In this document: positions 56,547 through 64,000 of the stretch, piece by piece | Layout: each line of letters begins with the position of its first letter | Numbering within the stretch: the first letter of the stretch is position 1 | The notes under the pieces: model-generated | What the model was told of the DNA's origin: nothing | Databases searched by the model: none | Seen by the model: only the letters and a program-made list of their open reading frames with translations | Assembly (NCBI RefSeq): GCF_002379095.1 | Contig: NZ_NBZV01000004.1 | Coordinates: 117,665 to 181,664 of the forward strand | Length of the DNA stretch: 64,000 nt | Source: Polaromonas sp. AER18D-145 | GTDB taxonomy: Bacteria; Pseudomonadota; Gammaproteobacteria; Burkholderiales; Burkholderiaceae_C | Direction of reading: 5' to 3' | Position numbers and translations under genes: made by a program

Positions 56547-56669
56547 CCCCCCTCCCTTCAAGCAGGGGCCGTGGGACCGGCTTTGCCGGACCGCAGGCGC
56601 AGCGGCCCCTCTCGTGATGAAAGGGGCAGGGAGATGCCGCAGGCCACACGCAGTGCGCGACCGTGGGGG
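56547..56669 (+). repeat. CACACGCAGTG repeat, copy 3
   Basis: Contains CTTCAAGCAGGGGCCG, CCGCAGGCGCAGCGGCCCCT, GGGGCAGGGAGATG and CACGCAGTGCGCGACCGTGG. The ATG at 56634 and its GGGAG lie inside the element. Confidence 0.8.
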
Positions 56670-57488
56670 CCCGTAGGTATTTTTGACAGCGGCGTCGGTG
56701 GCCTGAGCGTGCTGCGGGCGCTGCGCGCCGAGCTGCCGCATCACAACTTCATCTACATCGCCGACAGCGGCCACGCGCCCTATGGCGAGCGGGACGCGGC
56801 CCATGTGATCGCCCGCTCGCGCGCCCTCACCGCGCATTTGCGAGACCAGGGCGTACAGGCGCTGGTGATCGCCTGCAACACGGCCACGGCCGCGGCCATC
56901 AACCTGCTGCGCGCCGAGCATCCCCAGTTGCCCATCATCGGGGTGGAGCCGGCCCTCAAGCCCGCCGCTGCGCTCAGCAGGACCCGGCGCATCGGCGTCA
57001 TGGCCACACGCAGCACGCTGGCCAGCAAGCGGTTTCAGCTGCTGCGCGACTCGCTGCAGGCCCAAGCCGAGTTTGTGCTGCAGCCCTGCGACGGACTGGC
57101 CGACGCGATCGAGCGCGGCGTGGCCAGCGCGGCAAACCCTGAAACCGCTACCGAAATAATAGCTACTTGCGTCCGCCACACAGAGGCCATGGGCCGATTT
57201 GGTTTGAAAGACGGGGAGATCGACACGCTGGTGCTGGGCTGCACGCATTACCCGTTTGCCGCTGCCGTGCTGCGTGACCTGGTCGGGCCCGATGTGCAGC
57301 TGGTGGACACCGGCGAGGCGGTGGCCCGGCAGACCCGCCTGCGGCTGGCGGACGCCGTTCCGTCAGGTGCGGCTGACAGCACGCCGGGGCGGATCCGCCT
57401 GTTCAGCACCGGGCAGCCAGCCCACCTGCAAGCCGCCGCGCAGCGCTGGCTGCAGCTGGAGGGCACCGCCGAAACGCTACACTTTTAA
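56634..57488 (+). CDS. murI: Glutamate racemase
   Basis: The 284-residue enzyme makes D-glutamate for peptidoglycan. Catalytic Cys81 (VIACNTATA) and Cys203 (LVLGCTHYP) and Asp18-Ser19 (GIFDSGVGG) are present. The first about 12 residues come from the repeat at 56547-56669, which also supplies the ATG and the GGAG site; no ATG, GTG or TTG lies closer to GIFDSG. Residues about 170-192 come from a mini-repeat inserted in frame before the second catalytic Cys. The stop codon lies in another degenerate copy. Confidence 0.92.
   Translation: MPQATRSARPWGPVGIFDSGVGGLSVLRALRAELPHHNFIYIADSGHAPYGERDAAHVIARSRALTAHLRDQGVQALVIACNTATAAAINLLRAEHPQLPIIGVEPALKPAAALSRTRRIGVMATRSTLASKRFQLLRDSLQAQAEFVLQPCDGLADAIERGVASAANPETATEIIATCVRHTEAMGRFGLKDGEIDTLVLGCTHYPFAAAVLRDLVGPDVQLVDTGEAVARQTRLRLADAVPSGAADSTPGRIRLFSTGQPAHLQAAAQRWLQLEGTAETLHF
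57147..57210 (+). repeat. Mini-repeat inside murI
   Basis: GCTACCGAAATAATAGCTAC is followed by TTGCG, CCGCCACACAGAGGCCATGG and GCCGATTTGG, translated in frame. Confidence 0.75.
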
Positions 57489-57525
57489 GAGCATCCGGCG
57501 CAGGTGCATCAAGGGCTGGATCCCT
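57476..57525 (+). repeat. Degenerate mini-repeat at the murI stop
   Basis: GCTACACTTTTAAGAGCATC, then CGGCGCAGGTGCATCAAGGG. It matches the block order of the EamA copy (GCTAT, loop, AGAGC, GCGC, GCA, AAGGGCTGG). The murI TAA falls in its loop. Confidence 0.5.
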
Positions 57526-57596
57526 GAAACACTCGAAAACCTGACATCCGCCCAGCGCCGCCCGCAGTGGCAGCACGGCCAATGCTGGTCAACCGG

Positions 57597-59072
57597 TCAG
57601 CGCGTGCTGGCGCCCGCCGCTGCCGCAGCAGCCACCGGCTCTTTCCAGCCGCCCCCCAGCGTCTTGTACAGCGTCACCTGGTTCTGCAACTGCAGCAGCC
57701 GGGTCTGCACCACGGCCTGCCTGGCGGCGAACAGGGCGCGTTGTGCGTCCAGCAGGTCGAGCTGGCTGGCAATGCCGTTCTGGTAACGCAGGTCGGAGAG
57801 CTTGAAGCGGGTGGCTTCGGCGCTGGCCTGGGCCTGCTGCGCGCGCAGCTGCTCACCCAGCGTGGCGCGGCCGGCCAGTGCGTCGGCCACTTCGCGGAAC
57901 GCGGTCTGAATTGCTTTTTCGTACTGCGCCACGGCGATGTCGCGGTTGACATTGGCCGAGTCGAGCCCGGCGCGGTTGCGGCCGGCGTCGAACAGCGGCA
58001 GAAACAGTTGCGGCGCCAGCGTCCAGCCGTAGGTCCCGCTTTGGAACAGCCCCGACAGGTGGTTGCTGACACTGCCGGCCGACGCCGTCAGCGAAATGCG
58101 CGGGAAAAACGCGGCACGCGCCGCGCCGATGTTGGCATTGGCCGCCAGCAGTTGCTGCTCGGCCTGGCGGATGTCGGGGCGTTTGGTCAGCAGGTCCGAA
58201 GGCAGGCCCGCGGGTACGTCCACCATCAGCGGTGCATCGGCCAGCGCCTGGCCGGCCGGCAGCGCCGCCGCCAGTTCACCGGTCAGCGGCTGGCCCAGCA
58301 GCAGCGTCAGCAGGTTTTCATCGAGCGCGCGCTGGCGCTGCAGCTGCGCCAGGCTGATGCGGGCCGCCTCGGTCAGCGACTCGGCCTGGCGCAGGTCCAG
58401 CTCGGACGTGGCACCGTTGTCAAAACGCAGCTGGCTGAGCTTGAAGGACTCCTCGCGCGTGGCCAGGGTCTGCTGCGTGATCGCCAGCAGTTCCTCGTCG
58501 GCCAGCAGGCTCAGCCAGGTGTTGGCCACCGTCGCGATCAGGCTGATCTGGGTGGTCTTGCGGCCTTCCTCGGTCGCCAGGTACTGCGCCAGCGCGGCGT
58601 CCTTGAGGCTGGCGACGCGGCCGAAGAAATCAATCTCGTACGAGGTCATGGCCAGGCCGGCGGTGTAGACGCCGGAGATGCTGCCATTGCCGCTGGCATT
58701 GGGCTGGCGCGAGCCGGTGGCCGCCGCCCCCACCGTCGGGAACTGGTCGGCGCGCCGGATCTGGAACTGCGCCCGCGCCTGCTCGATGTTGAGCACCGCG
58801 ATACGCAGGTCGCGGTTGTTGCGCAGCGCCGCCTCGATCAGCAGCCGCAGCTTGGGGTCGCTGAAAAAACTCTGCCACTCGATATCGGCCGCCGCGGTGG
58901 TCTGCACGGCGGTCGAGGCCGTGGTCGGGGCGACGGCGAGCGAACGTGCCAGGCGCAGGCCCGGCCAGTCGGTCGCGACCGGGGCCTCGGGGCGTTCATA
59001 TTTTGGCGCCATCGAGCAGCCCGCCGCCAGCGCGACTGCGCTCAACAGCAGCGCCTGTGTCAGCTTAGTCAT
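57597..59072 (-). CDS. RND outer-membrane channel, lipoprotein (OprM/NodT type)
   Basis: The 491-residue channel has a lipoprotein signal (MTKLTQALLLSAVALAAGCS, lipobox AAGC with acylated Cys19) and two outer-membrane efflux repeats typical of OprM trimers. ATG 59072 overlaps the RND gene stop by 8 nt with GAAGG upstream; ATG 59093 and 59087 are alternatives. Last gene of the tripartite pump operon. Confidence 0.92.
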   Translation of the reverse strand: MTKLTQALLLSAVALAAGCSMAPKYERPEAPVATDWPGLRLARSLAVAPTTASTAVQTTAAADIEWQSFFSDPKLRLLIEAALRNNRDLRIAVLNIEQARAQFQIRRADQFPTVGAAATGSRQPNASGNGSISGVYTAGLAMTSYEIDFFGRVASLKDAALAQYLATEEGRKTTQISLIATVANTWLSLLADEELLAITQQTLATREESFKLSQLRFDNGATSELDLRQAESLTEAARISLAQLQRQRALDENLLTLLLGQPLTGELAAALPAGQALADAPLMVDVPAGLPSDLLTKRPDIRQAEQQLLAANANIGAARAAFFPRISLTASAGSVSNHLSGLFQSGTYGWTLAPQLFLPLFDAGRNRAGLDSANVNRDIAVAQYEKAIQTAFREVADALAGRATLGEQLRAQQAQASAEATRFKLSDLRYQNGIASQLDLLDAQRALFAARQAVVQTRLLQLQNQVTLYKTLGGGWKEPVAAAAAAGASTR

Positions 59073-62000
59073 GGGCTTTGCCTTCATTGCCATCTCCGTC
59101 AAAACCAGCCGCCTTGGCGTGGTCGGAATACATTTTTCGCTGCCGCTCGCTGCTCTTGAACAGGCTGCGCACCACGACAAAAAAGACCGGTACAAAAATC
59201 ACCGCCAGCGCGGTCCCGGTGATCATGCCGCCGATCACGCCGGTGCCGATGGCGCGCTGGCTGGCCGAGCCGGCGCCGGTGGCAAGCGCCAGCGGCAACA
59301 CACCCATCATGAAGGCCAGCGAGGTCATCACGATGGGCCGGAACCGCAGGTGGGCGGCGGCCAGCGCCGATTCGATCGCGCTCTTGCCCTGCGCCTCCAG
59401 GTCTTTCGCAAACTCGATGATCAGGATCGCGTTTTTTGCCGACAGCCCGATGATGGTGATCAACCCGACCTGGAAATACACGTCGTTCGAGTAAGCGCGC
59501 AGCAGCGTGGCCAGCAACACCCCAAGCACACCCAGCGGCACCACCATGATCACGGCCAGCGGAATGGTCCAGCTTTCATAAAGCGCGGCCAGGCACAGGA
59601 ACACCGCGAGGATGGCGAAGCCGTAGAGAATCAGCGCCTGCGAGCCGGCAAGTTTTTCCTCGCGCGACTGGCCGGTCCACTCGAAACCAAAGCCGGCGGG
59701 CAGCTGGCCCGCCAGTTTTTCCATCTCGGCCATGGCCGCACCCGAGCTGTAGCCCGGCGCCGCGGCACCCGAAATGCGCATCGCCGGATAACCGTTGTAG
59801 CGAATCGTCTGCTGCGCGCCGGTCACCCAGCGCGTGCTCGCAAAGGCCGACAACGGCACCGGCCGGCCTTGGCTGTTGCTTGCATTGAGGCGCAGCAGGT
59901 CGTCCGGCTGCATGCGCGCCGGCGCATCGGCCTGCACCACCACACGCTGCAGGCGGCCCTGGTTGGGGAAGTCGTTCACATAGCTGGAGCCCAGCGCGGT
60001 GGACAGCGTGGTGTTGATGGCATCGAAAGACACCCCCAGCGCATTGGCCTTGTCGCGGTCAATGTCGATCTGCAGTTGCGGGCCGTCTTCCAGGCCGTCC
60101 GGACGCACCTGCGCCAGCACCGGACTCTTGCCGGCCATGCCCAGCATCTGGTTGCGTGCGTTGACAAGCGCCTCGTGCCCGGCCCCTGCCCGGTCCTGCA
60201 GGCGGAAGGTGAAGCCGCTGGCGGTTCCCAGCTCGGGAATGGGCGGCGGGCTCAGCGGGAAGATGAACGCATCGCGGATGCCGGACAAGGCGCCGAAGGC
60301 CCGGCCCGCCAGCGCCTCGGCCGACTGGCCGGGACCTTCGCGCTCGGACCAGTCCTTGAGCGTGACAAACGCCAGCGCCGCATTCTGGCCCTGGCCCGAG
60401 AAGCTGAAGCCCAGCACACCGACCATGCTTTGCACTTCGGGCTGCTTGAGGATGTAGGCCTCGACCTGCTGCATGACGGCCAGCGTGCGGCCCTGGGTTG
60501 CACCGGGCGGCAACTGCACGTTGACCAGCATGGTGCCCTGGTCCTCTCCCGGCAGGAAAGACGTTGGCAGCCGGGTGTAGACCACCGCCACCGCGGCGAT
60601 GATGGCCACGTAGATGATCAGGTAACGCGCGGCCCGCTTGAGCACACGGGCAACGATGCTTTCATAGCCCTTGGCGGTGCGTGAAAAGCTGCGGTTGAAC
60701 CAGCCGAAAAAGCCGCGCTTGTCGTGGTGGTGGCCCGCTTCCACCGGCTTGAGCAGCGTCGCGCACAGGGCCGGGGTGAGCGACAGCGCCATGAAGGCGG
60801 AAAAACCGATGGACGCCACCATCACCGCCGAGAACTGGCGGTAGATGTTGCCGGTGGAGCCGGCAAAAAAGGCGAGGGGCACAAACACCGAGATCAGCAC
60901 CACCGTCACGCCGATGATGGCGCCCGAGATCTGCCGCATCGCCTTGCGCGTGGCTTCCAGCGGGGACAACCCCTCCTCGCTCATGATGCGCTCGACGTTC
61001 TCGACCACCACGATCGCGTCGTCCACCACGATACCGATCACCAACACCATGCCGAACATGGTCAGCACATTGATCGAAAACCCCAGGGCCAGCAAGGTCC
61101 CGAAGGTTCCCAGCAGCGCAATCGGCACCACGATGGTCGGAATCACGGTGTAGCGCCAGTTCTGCAGGAACAGGAACATCACGAGAAACACCAGCGCCAC
61201 GGCTTCGAGCAGCGTGACGGCGACCTGCGAGATCGAGATCTGCACAAAACGCGAGCTGTCGTAGGGAATGGTCCAGCTCACGCCTTGCGGAAAATACCGC
61301 TCCAGGTCGGCCATCTTCTCGCGCACGGCCTTGGCGGACGCCAGCGCGTTGCCGCTCGGCGACAGCTGCAGGCCGATACCGACCGCCGGCTTGCCATTGA
61401 GCCGCGCCGAGGTCGCATAAGCCTGGCCGCCGAGCTCAATGCGCGCCACGTCCTTGAGGCGCACGGCCGAACCGTCGGTGTTGGCGCGCAGGATGATGTT
61501 GCCGAACTGCGCCACATCGGACAGCTGGCCGTTGACCACCACCGTGGCGGCAATGCCCTGGCCCGCGACGTTGGGCAGGTCACCGATCGTGCCCGACGAC
61601 ACCTGCGCGTTCTGCGCGCGAATGGCGGCAGTGACTTCGGCGGACGACAGGTTGAAGCCCGCCAGCTTGGCCGGATCGATCCAGATGCGCATGGCGCGTT
61701 CGGAGCCGAACAACTGGGCCTGGCCGATGCCGGGCAGGCGCTGCAACTCCGGCACGACGTTGCGTGACGCGTAGTCGCCCAGCGCGATCGGATCGAAGGC
61801 CGGGTTGGTCGACGACAGCATGGTGAACATCAGGAAGTTCGAACGCGACTTGTCGACACGCACGCCCTGCTGCGTCACGGCCTGAGGCAGGCGCGGCGAT
61901 GCGCGCGACAGGCGGTTCTGCACGTCCACCTGGGCCAGGTCGGCGTTGGTGCCGGGCTGGAAGCTGATGGTGATGCTGCCCGTACCGTTGGCCTGGGCCA

Positions 62001-62241
62001 CCGACTCCATGTAGATCAGGCCGGGCGAGCCGTTCATCTCGCGTTCGATCACCGACAGCACGCTGTCCTCCAGCGTCTGGGCCGAGGCACCGGGGTAGGA
62101 AGCATTGATGACAATCGACGGCGGCGCGACCGGCGGGTACTGGGAGATCGGCAGCTGCGTGATAGCCACGCTGCCCATCACGATGATGAAAAGCGCGATC
62201 ACCCAGGCAAAGATAGGCCGATCAATAAAAAACTTGGCCAT
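59065..62241 (-). CDS. HAE1-family RND multidrug efflux transporter (AcrB/MexB type)
   Basis: The 1058-residue inner-membrane pump has 12 membrane segments and two large periplasmic loops. The proton relay Asp pair is in VVDDAIVVVENVERI (about 407-421). Family matches include QLPISQYPPVAPPSI and FFAGSTGNIYRQFS. It captures hydrophobic drugs in the periplasm and drives them out by proton influx. It is between the adaptor gene (12 nt) and the channel gene. Confidence 0.96.
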   Translation of the reverse strand: MAKFFIDRPIFAWVIALFIIVMGSVAITQLPISQYPPVAPPSIVINASYPGASAQTLEDSVLSVIEREMNGSPGLIYMESVAQANGTGSITISFQPGTNADLAQVDVQNRLSRASPRLPQAVTQQGVRVDKSRSNFLMFTMLSSTNPAFDPIALGDYASRNVVPELQRLPGIGQAQLFGSERAMRIWIDPAKLAGFNLSSAEVTAAIRAQNAQVSSGTIGDLPNVAGQGIAATVVVNGQLSDVAQFGNIILRANTDGSAVRLKDVARIELGGQAYATSARLNGKPAVGIGLQLSPSGNALASAKAVREKMADLERYFPQGVSWTIPYDSSRFVQISISQVAVTLLEAVALVFLVMFLFLQNWRYTVIPTIVVPIALLGTFGTLLALGFSINVLTMFGMVLVIGIVVDDAIVVVENVERIMSEEGLSPLEATRKAMRQISGAIIGVTVVLISVFVPLAFFAGSTGNIYRQFSAVMVASIGFSAFMALSLTPALCATLLKPVEAGHHHDKRGFFGWFNRSFSRTAKGYESIVARVLKRAARYLIIYVAIIAAVAVVYTRLPTSFLPGEDQGTMLVNVQLPPGATQGRTLAVMQQVEAYILKQPEVQSMVGVLGFSFSGQGQNAALAFVTLKDWSEREGPGQSAEALAGRAFGALSGIRDAFIFPLSPPPIPELGTASGFTFRLQDRAGAGHEALVNARNQMLGMAGKSPVLAQVRPDGLEDGPQLQIDIDRDKANALGVSFDAINTTLSTALGSSYVNDFPNQGRLQRVVVQADAPARMQPDDLLRLNASNSQGRPVPLSAFASTRWVTGAQQTIRYNGYPAMRISGAAAPGYSSGAAMAEMEKLAGQLPAGFGFEWTGQSREEKLAGSQALILYGFAILAVFLCLAALYESWTIPLAVIMVVPLGVLGVLLATLLRAYSNDVYFQVGLITIIGLSAKNAILIIEFAKDLEAQGKSAIESALAAAHLRFRPIVMTSLAFMMGVLPLALATGAGSASQRAIGTGVIGGMITGTALAVIFVPVFFVVVRSLFKSSERQRKMYSDHAKAAGFDGDGNEGKAHD

Positions 62242-62253
62242 GCAGTGCGCTCC

Positions 62254-63549
62254 TTATTTGGCGGCTGCGGAGGCAGCCGGCGCGGCGGACGCTGCAGCTG
62301 GTGCTGCTGGTGCAGCCGGTGCGGAGGCAGCTGCGGCAGCCGGCGCTGAAGCCGCACCAGCGGGCGCTGCGCCTGCGGGCTGCCAGGGCACGGGCTTGAC
62401 GCTGGCGCCAGGCCGCAGTTTCTGGAAACCGTCGACCATGACCTGCTCGCCGGTTTTCAGCCCCTCGAGAATCACCCACTGGTTGCCTTTGGCGGAACCG
62501 ATTTTCACCGGCCGCGGAGAGACCTTGCCTTCGGCATCGACCACCATGACCGTGTCGCCCTGTCCCGAACGCGTGACGGCCTGCTGCGGCAGGGTCATGG
62601 CATTGGTGGCCTGCGCCTGCTCCAGGCGCACCCGCACAAACAGGCCGGGCAGCAACTGGCCGTTCGGGTTGGGCACCTCGGCGCGCAGGGTGATCTGGCC
62701 CGTGGTGGCATCGACCGTCAGGTCCGAAAACAGCAAGCGGCCGGGGCGTGCATACTCCGTGCCGTCCTCGAGCACGATGCGCACGCTGGCCGCATCGCCG
62801 CCGCTGGCGCGCTTGAACTGGCCGCTGTCCATGGCAGCGCGCAGCTTCATCACTTCCGACGCCGACTGGGTGAAGTTGACGTACATGGGGTTGATCTGCT
62901 GGATCACCGCAAGCTGGGTCGCATCGCCCTGCCCGACCAGCGCGCCTTCGGTCACCAGGGCGCGTCCGATGCGGCCCGAGATCGGGGCGGTCACCGAGGC
63001 ATAACCGAGGTTGATGCTGGCGGTCTGCACATTGGCCCTGCCCACAGCCACGTCGGCTTCGGCCTGCTTCTGCGCCGCCACCGCGTTCGCATACTCCTGC
63101 TTGCTGATGGCGTTGGCCTCCACCAGCGGTTTGTAGCGCTGCGCCAGTGCCGTGGCCTGCGCCAGATTGGCTTCGGCACGGGCCTGGCCGGCTTTGGCGC
63201 TGGCCGCCGCGGCGGCATAGGGCGCGGCATCAATGCTGAACAGAGGCTGCCCGGCTTTCACGTCGCTGCCCTCACGAAACAGCCGTTTCTGCAAAATGCC
63301 GGCGGCGCGCGCGCGCACCTGCGCCACGCGGGAGGCCTCGAGCCGGCCGGGCAGCTCGGTCACCAGACCTACATCGCCCTGGGTCACGGTCACCACCCCG
63401 ACCGGCACAGGCGGTGGTGCGGCTGGCGCCTCGCTGGCACCCTTGCCACAGCCGGCAAGAAAGGCGGACAACATGGCGACGATCAACAGCCGCTGGTGAT
63501 TGCTGGAGGGGAGCGCCGCAAAGGGCTGCTTGACGCGGGACATGGGCAT
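62254..63549 (-). CDS. RND efflux periplasmic adaptor (AcrA/MexA type)
   Basis: The 431-residue lipoprotein has a signal with lipobox LAGC (about 30), barrel-sandwich and hairpin domains (VAQVRARAAGILQKRLFREGSDVKAG, helices at about 100-180), and a beta-barrel. The last about 40 residues are Ala/Pro-rich repeats (AAPAAPAAASAAP). ATG 63549 follows GAGGA; ATG 63543 is an alternative. First gene of the operon, divergent from the TetR gene. Confidence 0.93.
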   Translation of the reverse strand: MPMSRVKQPFAALPSSNHQRLLIVAMLSAFLAGCGKGASEAPAAPPPVPVGVVTVTQGDVGLVTELPGRLEASRVAQVRARAAGILQKRLFREGSDVKAGQPLFSIDAAPYAAAAASAKAGQARAEANLAQATALAQRYKPLVEANAISKQEYANAVAAQKQAEADVAVGRANVQTASINLGYASVTAPISGRIGRALVTEGALVGQGDATQLAVIQQINPMYVNFTQSASEVMKLRAAMDSGQFKRASGGDAASVRIVLEDGTEYARPGRLLFSDLTVDATTGQITLRAEVPNPNGQLLPGLFVRVRLEQAQATNAMTLPQQAVTRSGQGDTVMVVDAEGKVSPRPVKIGSAKGNQWVILEGLKTGEQVMVDGFQKLRPGASVKPVPWQPAGAAPAGAASAPAAAAASAPAAPAAPAAASAAPAASAAAK

Positions 63550-63677
63550 GCTGATCCTCGAATTTTCTGGCGTGAAGCGCAAAGGGTGGGTCCTGGACGG
63601 CAATCTGGATGGCCATGGCCACGCGGCCCCATCGGACGAAAGGCAAAAGAATAAGGGTTTTGACGAGTGATATAGTT

Positions 63678-63701
63678 TACATACATTTATGAATGTATAA
63701 A
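63678..63701. promoter_or_regulatory. AcrR-type operator
   Basis: A 24-bp palindrome centred on ATACATTTATGAATGTAT matches the E. coli acr operator sequence as I recall it at 21 of 24 positions. It lies between the adaptor gene and the TetR gene, 129 nt before the adaptor start and 38 nt before the TetR start. Confidence 0.82.
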
Positions 63702-63738
63702 TAAACCCGCTTGAAACTCTGTTCTCAGGAGGAGAAGC

Positions 63739-64000
63739 ATGGTCCGACGAACCAAAGAAGACGCCTTGGCCACCCGCCACAAGCTGCTGGATGCAGCCGA
63801 GCACCTGTTCCAGGCGCAGGGCGTCTCACGCACCAGCCTGCAGGACATCGCCCGGCGGGCGGGGGCAACCCGCGGCGCGGTCTACTGGCATTTCAAGGAC
63901 AAGGCCGATCTCTTCAACGCGATGATGGAACGGGTCACCCTGCCCCTGGAAAAGACCTTCCAGGACCAGCTGGGGCTAGAGGGGCTAGAGGGGCTAGAGG
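63739..64000 (+). CDS. TetR/AcrR-family repressor (partial)
   Basis: The first 87 residues are visible; the gene runs off the window. They include the TetR helix-turn-helix TSLQDIARRAGATRGAVYWHFKDKADLF (about 32-59) and the start of the ligand domain. It most likely represses the divergent RND operon through the operator at 63678. The visible end carries a 9-nt tandem repeat coding GLE-GLE-GLE, unusual for this family. ATG follows AGGAGGAGAA. Confidence 0.92.
   Translation, partial: MVRRTKEDALATRHKLLDAAEHLFQAQGVSRTSLQDIARRAGATRGAVYWHFKDKADLFNAMMERVTLPLEKTFQDQLGLEGLEGLE
63972..64000 (+). repeat. 9-bp tandem repeat in the TetR gene
   Basis: GGGGCTAGA is repeated three times and continues to the window edge, so its full copy number is unknown. 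Confidence 0.85.

Noticed and set aside
1..64000. CRISPR array, prophage or complete insertion sequence
   Set aside because: No regularly spaced direct repeats, phage structural genes, transposase or integrase genes were seen in any frame.

Overview
The window is chromosomal DNA from a betaproteobacterium, most likely a Comamonadaceae member near Polaromonas, Rhodoferax or Variovorax. I infer this from GC-rich coding DNA, the class I phaC-phaA-phaB cluster, the thrS-infC-rpmI-rplT-pheS-pheT-ihfA-merR-tRNA-Pro block, the Trp-rich TIGR04438-type small protein, and a dispersed short AGCTAT...ATAGCT repeat that I associate with Comamonadaceae. No database search was possible, so the assignment rests on protein recognition and layout.

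Layout. 1-2.5 kb: a PIN-PhoH ATPase, an RNase HI-like gene and the collapsed remnant of a KefB/YbaL-type antiporter. 2.6-6.5 kb: the polyhydroxybutyrate genes phaB, phaA and phaC on the minus strand. 6.6-10.6 kb: a small membrane protein, pgeF, a maleylacetoacetate/maleylpyruvate isomerase, a zinc-independent reductase and azlCD. 10.6-23.3 kb: two adjacent catabolic blocks. The first is a GntR regulator with a Rieske oxygenase, a glutamine-synthetase-like ligase, a [2Fe-2S] ferredoxin and an ABM-domain protein; it looks like an uncharacterised amine or aromatic pathway. The second is a MarR regulator with a 3-hydroxybenzoate 6-hydroxylase-like flavoprotein, an FAD oxidoreductase, a gentisate-dioxygenase-like cupin, a fumarylpyruvate-hydrolase-like protein and a TRAP transporter. 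23.3-27.3 kb: a NUDIX hydrolase, rdgC and a multi-PAS histidine kinase. 27.6-36.5 kb: the translation block, with a Thr-rich leader peptide and terminator ahead of thrS. 36.6-45.4 kb: aceA, a gamma-glutamylcyclotransferase-like protein, an EamA exporter and a malonate operon (matR-matA-solute-binding protein-enoyl-CoA hydratase-matB). 45.7-57.5 kb: lgt, a LysR gene with a foreign C-terminus, ilvD, a cytochrome c, acs, a UPF0114 protein, divergent fumC and class I fumarase, and murI. 57.6-64 kb: an RND tripartite efflux operon and the start of its divergent TetR/AcrR repressor.

How the genes work together. Aromatic and malonate catabolism feed acetyl-CoA, pyruvate and fumarate into acs, aceA, the fumarases and PHB storage, a versatile soil or water heterotroph profile. 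Repeats have reshaped many genes. Short repeat copies lie in frame inside murI, pgeF, the EamA gene and the enoyl-CoA hydratase gene. A second repeat family supplies the likely start codon of murI.

The strongest unexpected signals are (1) a complete-looking ribosome-mediated attenuator upstream of thrS: a 17-residue peptide with four Thr in its first eight codons, a terminator 22 nt before thrS, and a candidate antiterminator overlapping the peptide stop codon; (2) three copies of the acs C-terminal coding tail that differ only by synonymous changes; and (3) the gene-invading mini-repeats.
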